DNA of 10,006 bases from JBNJGB01 sp051747385 (lineage in GTDB: Bacteria > Myxococcota_A > UBA9042 > PHBI01 > JACKFB01): assembly GCA_051747385.1 (NCBI GenBank), contig JBNJGB010000067.1, positions 1 to 10,006 on the forward strand, read 5' to 3'. The translations under genes and the position numbers were made by a program. The notes under the pieces are model-generated. The model worked only from the letters and a program-made list of their open reading frames with translations, had not been told where the DNA came from and did not search any database. This document shows positions 4,815-10,006 of the stretch, in pieces; within the stretch, counting starts at the first letter, position 1; each line of letters begins with the position of its first letter.

Positions 4815-7800
4815 TCACGACCCCGGGTCGGGGTCTTCTCTGCAGCAGCGAAAGCCGCCGTAGTAGTAGGAGTTGCCCGGCGAGATGCCGGCGCGACTGC
4901 CGGCGCGCACGTTGGCGGCGGAGTTGTGGAAGCCGCCGCCACGCCCGACGCGGTTGGAGCTGCTCCCCTCCTCCCAGGCCGACCCGTCCGTGGGGGCGCC
5001 CTCGTACGAGGAGTGGTCACGGTCCTGGACCCACTCCCAGACGTTCCCCGCCATGTCCAACGCCCCGTACGGGCTCGCCCCGGCCGGCTTCGAACCAACG
5101 GGCCAGGTCTGATAACCCTCACCGCAGCCAGCGCCGCCAGCGGCGTCGTCATCCATCACGGCGTACTCGCACGTCGCCTCCTCGTTCCCCCAAGGGTACT
5201 TCCGGCCCTCCGTACCTCGAGCCGCCTTCTCCCACTCCGACTCCGTACACAGACGCTTCCCAGACCACTGGCAGTAACCGGACGCCCCGTACCACGTCAC
5301 CTCCACCACCGGGTGGTCCCCGTATCCCGCAGACGGCGCCCACACCGACCCGGACTGCTCCAGCCGCAGGCTCGAGGTGTCCGAGTCCACACACTTCTCC
5401 CCGTCACAGTCGTTCCCATGCGCGTTCAAAAACTCCGCGTACGACGCGTTCGTCACCTCCGTCACGTCGATCTCGAACCCGGGCACAAACACCTCGTGCT
5501 GCGGGGCCTCGTCCTCTGCCCAGTACGGTGGATCCGCCCCCCCGCACACGTCGTCCACCGCCTCGTTGCACCCCATCATGAACGGCCCCCCAGGCACCTC
5601 CACCATCTCCCCGCAGTCCGGCCAGCACCCAGAGGTCGTCTCCACACAGGTGCCGGCATCACAGTTCTCCCCGGCCCCACACGTCCCGCAAGACCCGCCG
5701 CAGCCGTCCCCGCCACACTCCAGACCCGAGCAGTCCGAGACACAGTCCGGCGTACACACCCCGGCATCACACCCCTCGTCCGCCTCGCACGGGTCCGGGC
5801 ACTCCGAGCCGCACCCGTCCGGCTCGCCCCCGCACTTGCCCGAGCACTCCGGCTCACACACCCCCGGCACGCACACCCCGACTTCGCACACGTCGTCCTC
5901 GCCGCACCCCGGCCCGCACACGCCGTCGCAACCGTCCGGGCCGCACTCCACGCCCGAGCACGCCGGCTCGCAGCCCGCCGCGAACGAGAACGCGCTCTCG
6001 CACCCGCCGTCGTTCGGGCTGAACGACGTCAGCTTCACCACCACCTCGTACGATCCGTCCGCCCACGAGGACGTGTCGATCTCAGCCGACGCCCACGTCG
6101 CCGTCCGCTCCTGCGCCAACTGCGTGTGCTCGTCGTAGACCGGGCTCCCGCCCCCGTCCGCCACGACCATCGCCAGCGACGACAGCGGCACCGCGCTCTC
6201 CGCGCTCACCTCCACCACGAAGTCCCCGCTCACCGTGCTCCCCGGAGACGGCGCCACCACCTCGCACGTCGGAGGCGCCTCCTGGCACTGCCCCGTCGCG
6301 TCGTCGCACGCCTCCGCCGCCCCGCATCCCGGGCCGCACACGCCGCCGCAGCCGTCCCCGCCGCACTCCCGGCCCGCACACGACGGCAGGCACGGAGGCG
6401 CCGCCCCGCACAGGATCAGCTCCGACGCACCCGGCTGATCGCACGGATCGGCATACAGCCCCGCGATCGCCTCGTCCTCGCTGTCGTAGGCCGGCACGTC
6501 CTTCTCCACCGCCTGCGCGATCTCCTCCCGGGTCGCGTAGCCCAGCGCCCCGCTCGTCGCGTCCACCAGCTTCGTCAGCCCCTTGTTCAACAGACCCGCG
6601 TCCGCCTGACGGAGGATCTCCGCCGACAGCTCACGGATGGACAGGATCGCGTAGTTGCCCACCTGGCCCGCGAGGATCACCTCGCGCTGGTCCGGGTTCG
6701 ACCACGCCGACGCCGACGCTCCCACGGCCGCGCCGGCCTCGATCGCAGGGTAGAGGTCCCCGTACGTGTACATGCTGCCCAGCGCCGCGAGCGCCAGGCC
6801 CTGCTGCGTCGACTTCACCATGTCGTTGAGCACGATGTCCTTGATGACGTAGTCGTAGATGACCTTCGCCGCCAGCCCGGCCCCCGTGCTCCCCGCAGCC
6901 GCGAGCAGCGGCGCCGTGACCCAGTCGATGGCCTCCTCCAGCGCGGCGAGCCCGCAGTCCGACGTCGCGAGCTGGTCCACCGTGTTCCCCGTCTGCGCCG
7001 CCACGCTCGTCGACAGAGACGCGATCTCGGCGTCCACCTCGGCGACCGCCTCCCGGAACGCCGCGTCCTCCGCGTGCAGCTTCGAGCCCTCGAGGTGGCC
7101 CCGAATCGCCTCGAACCGCTCCCGGGCCCGCGCGTAGTCCACCTCGCCGAGCGCCCACATCCGGCTCATCCCGTCCACCACGCACCCGGCGATGTCCAGG
7201 CCCGTCGAGAGCTTCGCGCCCGCCTCCCCGATCACCTCGCCGCCCTCGGCGAGCTGCGTCATGCTCCGCTCGTAGCCGTACACCGCCGGCGTCCCCGTCT
7301 GCAGCGCGTCCTCGGCCATCAGCGACATCCAGTCGAAGACCTTCAGCGCGCTGGCGTACCCGGTCCCCTGCTGGTTCATCACCTCCTCGGTGCGATCGAG
7401 GAAGCGCTCGGTCAGGCGTTTTTCCGCAACCGACCGCGGCCGCTCCGTCCGCAGCACCAGCTCGAGGAGCGCGTGCCGGTAGGCCCGGGTCCGCGCCCCC
7501 GCCGACAGCAGCACCAGCTCCGTCCCCGGCCCGCTGAACACCGACTCGTTGAACAGCGTGCACGGCACCACCAGCGGCACGTCCACCTGCACCAGCGGCT
7601 TGCACAGGATCTCCTCGATGGACACCGCGTACGTGCTGAAGTGGTCCGTGGTGAACGTCACGCGTGTCCCGTCCGCCGAGACGACGCCGACCACGGCCGA
7701 GCCGTCCGACTGCCGCGCCCGGACCCACGAGCCCGACGCCTCGTCCCACAGGTACACCCCACGCAGCGAGCGAGGCGTCGCCGGCTCGGGCAGGTCCACC

Positions 7801-8117
7801 TCCACCGTCACCGGCTCGGTGAACTCGGTGCCCGGCGGGCCGAGTTCCAACGCCACCTCGGCCTGGCCGGACTCCGGGCCCGCCACCGGCAGATCCTCGC
7901 CCCGTCGCTCGGGGCGCTCGGCCGCCGTCAGATCGATCGTGTGAGCCAGGGCGCCGGGCGGCACCTCCACGCGGATCGTCGGCCCCGTGGCCGGGGCGAC
8001 CTCCACCAGCGCGCCCTCCGGGCCGACGGCGTGCTCGCTGGGGGCGGGGTCGTCACAGGCGACCAACGCGACCGCCGCGAGGGCGGCCAGAAGCACCAGG
8101 GTTCGTGGAGTGCGCAT
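4815..8117 (-). CDS. Large Cys-rich lipoprotein with ZU5-like and SUMF1-fold domains
   Basis: This 1100-residue protein is probably a surface lipoprotein. Residues 1-21 are a lipoprotein signal (MRTPRTLVLL..., lipobox LVAC, Cys21) with Asp at +2. Residues about 35-168 form a ZU5-like domain (VEVPPGALAHTIDLT, LGPPGTEF, DHFSTYAV). Residues about 170-555 are a long, mainly helical region of unknown function. Cys-rich repeats of the form CxGxECGGDGCGGxCGxGC occur at about 576-611, 716-789 and 790-826. An Ig-like domain lies at about 612-715. The SUMF1/FGE-sulfatase fold spans about 837-1095 (MVEVPGGPFMMGC, FEIDVTEVTNASYAEF, RLCTESEWEKAAR, YGALDMAGNVWEW, GFRCCRE). The paired active-site cysteines of formylglycine-generating enzymes are missing (GGGFHNSAANVRAGSR), so it is more likely a binding domain. 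The start ATG at 8117 has AAGGAG upstream. The last six residues come from a REP-like repeat. Confidence 0.9.
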   Translation of the reverse strand: MRTPRTLVLLAALAAVALVACDDPAPSEHAVGPEGALVEVAPATGPTIRVEVPPGALAHTIDLTAAERPERRGEDLPVAGPESGQAEVALELGPPGTEFTEPVTVEVDLPEPATPRSLRGVYLWDEASGSWVRARQSDGSAVVGVVSADGTRVTFTTDHFSTYAVSIEEILCKPLVQVDVPLVVPCTLFNESVFSGPGTELVLLSAGARTRAYRHALLELVLRTERPRSVAEKRLTERFLDRTEEVMNQQGTGYASALKVFDWMSLMAEDALQTGTPAVYGYERSMTQLAEGGEVIGEAGAKLSTGLDIAGCVVDGMSRMWALGEVDYARARERFEAIRGHLEGSKLHAEDAAFREAVAEVDAEIASLSTSVAAQTGNTVDQLATSDCGLAALEEAIDWVTAPLLAAAGSTGAGLAAKVIYDYVIKDIVLNDMVKSTQQGLALAALGSMYTYGDLYPAIEAGAAVGASASAWSNPDQREVILAGQVGNYAILSIRELSAEILRQADAGLLNKGLTKLVDATSGALGYATREEIAQAVEKDVPAYDSEDEAIAGLYADPCDQPGASELILCGAAPPCLPSCAGRECGGDGCGGVCGPGCGAAEACDDATGQCQEAPPTCEVVAPSPGSTVSGDFVVEVSAESAVPLSSLAMVVADGGGSPVYDEHTQLAQERTATWASAEIDTSSWADGSYEVVVKLTSFSPNDGGCESAFSFAAGCEPACSGVECGPDGCDGVCGPGCGEDDVCEVGVCVPGVCEPECSGKCGGEPDGCGSECPDPCEADEGCDAGVCTPDCVSDCSGLECGGDGCGGSCGTCGAGENCDAGTCVETTSGCWPDCGEMVEVPGGPFMMGCNEAVDDVCGGADPPYWAEDEAPQHEVFVPGFEIDVTEVTNASYAEFLNAHGNDCDGEKCVDSDTSSLRLEQSGSVWAPSAGYGDHPVVEVTWYGASGYCQWSGKRLCTESEWEKAARGTEGRKYPWGNEEATCEYAVMDDDAAGGAGCGEGYQTWPVGSKPAGASPYGALDMAGNVWEWVQDRDHSSYEGAPTDGSAWEEGSSSNRVGRGGGFHNSAANVRAGSRAGISPGNSYYYGGFRCCREDPDPGS
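4819..4835 (-). repeat. REP-like palindrome forming the 3' end of the lipoprotein gene
   Basis: GACCCCGGGTCGGGGTC is a perfect palindrome with 7-bp arms and a 3-nt loop, the most symmetrical copy of the core in the window. Read on the - strand it encodes the last residues DPDPGS of the lipoprotein; the adjacent bases (4815-4817) supply the TGA stop. The hairpin could also affect transcript ends, but no T-run follows. Confidence 0.85.
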
Positions 8118-8365
8118 CGGGGGCTCCTTCGGACGAGGACGCGTGATCGGGCGATCCTCGGCACGGTCGCGCATCACCCCGCGGGGCGCAAACGCGATAC
8201 GGCGGCGCAGAACGGAGCGGTGTAATGCCCTGTGCGGTGTAGGGACACCTGGACGGCCGAACCGGACGACGAGGCGTACCCATCGTGCCCCGGCAGCCAC
8301 GGTCCGCGGGGAGCGTCCGTGGGCGGGCTCGTGGGGGTCGACGGTCGCGGCTCCCCCGCGCGCCT
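8118..8365. other. Intergenic region between two - strand genes
   Basis: No gene is seen. On the + strand CCACGG at 8297-8302 and CCGTGG at 8317-8322 can pair, but no T-run follows, so it is not a clear terminator. No strong promoter was recognised for the lipoprotein gene. Confidence 0.4.
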
Positions 8366-9481
8366 TCAGTCGCCGCTCTCGTACTCCCAGCCGAAGTCGT
8401 CGTCGTCCCAGGACGGATACTGAGCTGGAGGCTCGCCCTCGCGCCCGATCTCGCGCACGTCCCCCGCGGGCGCCGGCGTTCCGGCCAGCACCTTCACGAC
8501 GCGGACGGCGAACCAGTGGTTGTCGCCGAAGTCGAAGTTCGCCATCAACCGGTCCCCCTTGCGGAGGCGGAGATCCCCCGGCCGCGGGGAGGGCACGGCG
8601 TCCACGAGCTCCATCGCGGGGTGCGGCGCCATCGCCACGTCGGGTGTGCTCTTGGCCCCGGCGTACCAGATGTGGAGGTGGTCGGACTCCCAGCCGTAGG
8701 CCCCGACGATGGCGTCCAGCAGGGCGTCGAACGACGCGGTAGCCGGCGCCGCGAGGCGGACGGTGAACTCCCGATCGCCCGCGAGCCGCACCTCGAGCTC
8801 GTACGCCGTGTCGGCCGGCGCCGCGGCCCCCTCGGCCCCCATCATCTCCAGCGCCGCGGCGGCCTGGAAGCGGACCGCGAGCTTCTTGTCGGCCTCGACG
8901 GCCCGCCGGAGGACCGGCGCGACGATGTCGACGGGGACCCCGCGCCCTTCCTCCATCGCGAGGGTCCCCAACCCGCGCGCAGCGGCGGCGCGGACCTCGT
9001 CCCGAGGATGCTCCAGGAGCCCGAGGAGCTCCTCGAACATCGCCGCGTCACCGGTTTCATCCGCGAGCGCCGCGATCGCCGCCACGGCAGCCGTTCGACG
9101 GCGCTTGGAGGCCTTGTCCCGGGGTCGCGGCTGGGCATCGATGACCTCGCGCAAGAAGCGCCTCGCGGCAGGGCACCGCGACCCGGCGACCACGTAGAGC
9201 ACCTCGAGCTGATACCGCACCACGCCGGATATCCCGCTGTCGATGAGCTTCCAGAACAGCGGCCGGAGCCGCTCGAGGTGGGCCTCGGTCAAGCGGACCC
9301 CGGACAGATCGAACCGCCACGGCAAATCACGGCCGTCGCGGAGGGCCCGCTTCAGGCCGTCCAGCCAGGCGCCGACCTCCCGCGGCCCGGCGCCCCGACT
9401 CGGGCCCATCCCGGAGGTCCTCCGCATCTGGAAGTCCGCAATCCACTCGCGTGCGGGGTCTCGGCTTTCTGCGTTGAACAT
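8366..9481 (-). CDS. HEAT-repeat protein with pRiA4b ORF-3-like C-terminal domain
   Basis: This is a 371-residue cytoplasmic protein without a signal peptide. Residues about 35-215 are helical; the part from 125 to 215 (AAVAAIAALADETGDAAMFE, LLEHPRDEVRAAAARGLGTL, RFQAAAALEMMG) reads as HEAT-type repeats, a protein-binding scaffold. Residues about 226-365 match the plasmid pRiA4b ORF-3-like domain: YELEVRLAG, IVGAYGWESDHLHIWYAG, MANFDFGDNHWFAVRVVKVL, YPSWDDDDFGWEYE. That domain's function is poorly known; it occurs alone or fused to other modules in many bacteria. The start ATG at 9481 has an excellent ribosome-binding site (GGAGGAGGAG). The frame stays open upstream, but that part overlaps gene remnants and is not credible. 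It lies 248 bp before the lipoprotein gene on the same strand, so cotranscription is possible but unproven. Confidence 0.85.
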   Translation of the reverse strand: MFNAESRDPAREWIADFQMRRTSGMGPSRGAGPREVGAWLDGLKRALRDGRDLPWRFDLSGVRLTEAHLERLRPLFWKLIDSGISGVVRYQLEVLYVVAGSRCPAARRFLREVIDAQPRPRDKASKRRRTAAVAAIAALADETGDAAMFEELLGLLEHPRDEVRAAAARGLGTLAMEEGRGVPVDIVAPVLRRAVEADKKLAVRFQAAAALEMMGAEGAAAPADTAYELEVRLAGDREFTVRLAAPATASFDALLDAIVGAYGWESDHLHIWYAGAKSTPDVAMAPHPAMELVDAVPSPRPGDLRLRKGDRLMANFDFGDNHWFAVRVVKVLAGTPAPAGDVREIGREGEPPAQYPSWDDDDFGWEYESGD

Positions 9482-9560
9482 CGCTCCTCCTCCGCGTGGG
9501 CCGGCGTGTCTCGGTATCACAGACCCCCGGTTGCCGTAAGGTCCCTCCTCGGGCGCGCCG

Positions 9561-9611
9561 TCGGCGAGCGCCACGGCGTTCAGGCCCACGCCGCCGCGAC
9601 TCTCGGGAACC
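9561..9611 (+). pseudogene. Short RAYT transposase relic (around the HUH region)
   Basis: One reading frame gives GERHGVQAHAAATLGN, which aligns with AERHGIQVHAAAALSN of the intact RAYT (residues 44-59, about 3309-3356). Similarity stops exactly before the catalytic HWH motif, where the sequence changes to NREEG. Upstream, nothing more of the transposase is recognisable. This is a fragment of about 50 bp, too short to have function. It shows that a second transposase copy was once inserted here. Confidence 0.65.
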
Positions 9612-9818
9612 GTGAGGAAGGCCTGCTCCTCGGCCTCCGACTGCGGCGCCACCTCGGAGCCCGGCGCCTGCCGGGAGGTGTGCTCGGCCTCGACGGGACT
9701 GTGCCTCGACGGTTCCGAACCCGTCAGCCGGCCCGACGGGGCGCCCTGCGAAGACGGCGGCATCTGCTGTGACGGGGCGTGCCAGGCCTCCGGGACGGTC
9801 TGCTCCGCCTGCCAGTAG
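9612..9818 (+). pseudogene. Cys-rich protein fragment
   Basis: The frame from 9612 (GTG) to TAG at 9816-9818 encodes 68 residues with ten cysteines (KACSSASDCG, CREVCSAS, APCEDGGICCDGACQASG, TVCSACQ). The spacing resembles the Cys-rich modules of secreted Myxococcota proteins. There is no signal peptide and no ribosome-binding site, and the 5' end abuts the RAYT relic, so it is most likely the 3' end of a gene whose start was lost. A small real protein cannot be ruled out. It is on the opposite strand from the Cys-rich lipoprotein and is not an obvious copy of it. Confidence 0.4.
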
Positions 9819-9932
9819 GCCCCGTGCCGTCCCCGGTCCCCTGGTGGGATCGTCCGCGTCCACGCCCAGGAACCGATGGCGTGTGGCGATCAGGGGTGGA
9901 CGTGCGCCGGCGATTCCGGCATACGGGCGCCC
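9819..9932. other. Short intergenic stretch before the last gene
   Basis: No gene, clear promoter or repeat is recognised. It should hold the leader of the gene beginning at 9933, but no good -10/-35 pair or Shine-Dalgarno sequence stands out. Confidence 0.35.
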
Positions 9933-10006
9933 ATGGCAGACATCATCATGAACCTCGTGAACCTCCGGAAGGTGCTCCCCAACGGCAAGGAGCTCTTCTC
10001 CGGCAT
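9933..10006 (+). CDS. 5' end of a gene, possibly an ABC-F type ATPase
   Basis: From ATG at 9933 the frame reads MADIIMNLVNLRKVLPNGKE and LFSG, then runs off the window end. The pattern of a hydrophobic strand followed by NLRKVLPNGKELFSG resembles the first strands of ABC ATPase domains before the Walker A motif, as in ABC-F translation factors such as EttA. Only 24 codons are visible, the Walker A motif lies beyond the edge, and no ribosome-binding site is evident. The codon use is clean and GC-rich. The product name is therefore tentative. Confidence 0.4.
   Translation, partial: MADIIMNLVNLRKVLPNGKELFSG

Noticed and set aside
3625..4863. Proline/serine-rich repeat protein covering the 99-bp units
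   Set aside because: Frames stay open only because the 99-bp unit is a multiple of three and GC-rich; there is no start signal, and it overlaps the RAYT gene in another frame.
4815..5610. Formylglycine-generating enzyme activity for the SUMF1 domain
   Set aside because: The paired catalytic cysteines are absent and no sulfatase gene is in the window.
4773..8225. Very long open frame on the + strand opposite the lipoprotein gene
   Set aside because: It is the GC-rich antisense shadow of the lipoprotein: Arg/His/Pro-rich, low complexity, no domains.
8118..8300. Upstream start for the lipoprotein (61 extra residues)
   Set aside because: The signal peptide with lipobox begins at 8117 with a good ribosome-binding site; the extra residues are basic and unlike any signal.
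8297..8322. Rho-independent terminator
   Set aside because: Stem of only six pairs, 14-nt loop and no T-run on either strand.
9482..9763. Upstream extension of the HEAT-domain gene
   Set aside because: It overlaps the RAYT relic and Cys-rich fragment on the other strand, while ATG 9481 has a near-perfect ribosome-binding site.

Overview
The window is very GC-rich and reads like a metagenome-assembled or draft genome of a Myxococcota-type bacterium (the former Deltaproteobacteria). The reasons are the cysteine-rich CGGDGCGGxCG repeats in a large lipoprotein, the long C-terminal extension on the RAYT transposase, and the dense GC-biased coding. Two blocks of exactly 100 N (742-841 and 4427-4526) are scaffold gaps, and both lie inside tandem repeats.

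Left part (1-2940): three toxin-antitoxin (TA) modules in a row. TA1 (+ strand, 343-1311) is a UPF0175 antitoxin with a DUF3368 PIN-like toxin; the toxin is broken by a gap and a 112-bp tandem duplication. TA2 (- strand, 1939-1395) is a short antitoxin with a PemK/MazF-type toxin. TA3 (- strand, 2934-2348) is a ribbon-helix-helix antitoxin with a MazF toxin, and its promoter predicts a leaderless mRNA. In each pair the antitoxin comes first and the reading frames overlap.

Middle (2941-4835): an apparently intact REP-associated tyrosine transposase (RAYT, HUH/Y1 family; 3180-4103). It is followed by about 600 bp of short palindromic and direct repeats: 99-bp units, a 66-bp unit and 15-bp units. 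The common core is a 17-bp imperfect palindrome, GACCCCGGGTCGGGCTC. Single copies of the core also occur at 271, 1360 and 2986, between the TA modules, and a copy at 4819 supplies the stop codon of the next gene. Two broken RAYT remnants lie near the window ends (97-278 and 9561-9611). Together these look like a RAYT/REP system in which the palindromes sit at gene boundaries, many of them at 3' ends.

Right part (4815-10006): a 1100-residue lipoprotein (- strand) with a ZU5-like domain, a helical region, Cys-rich repeats, an Ig-like domain and a C-terminal SUMF1/FGE-sulfatase fold that lacks the catalytic cysteines. Next is a 371-residue HEAT-repeat protein with a pRiA4b ORF-3-like C-terminal domain (- strand), then a 450-bp stretch of gene fragments, and finally the first 24 codons of a gene that may encode an ABC-F ATPase (+ strand).

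The most interesting hypothesis is that RAYT-associated palindromes bound and perhaps accumulate small TA cassettes. The arrangement is visible in the sequence; the mechanism is inference.
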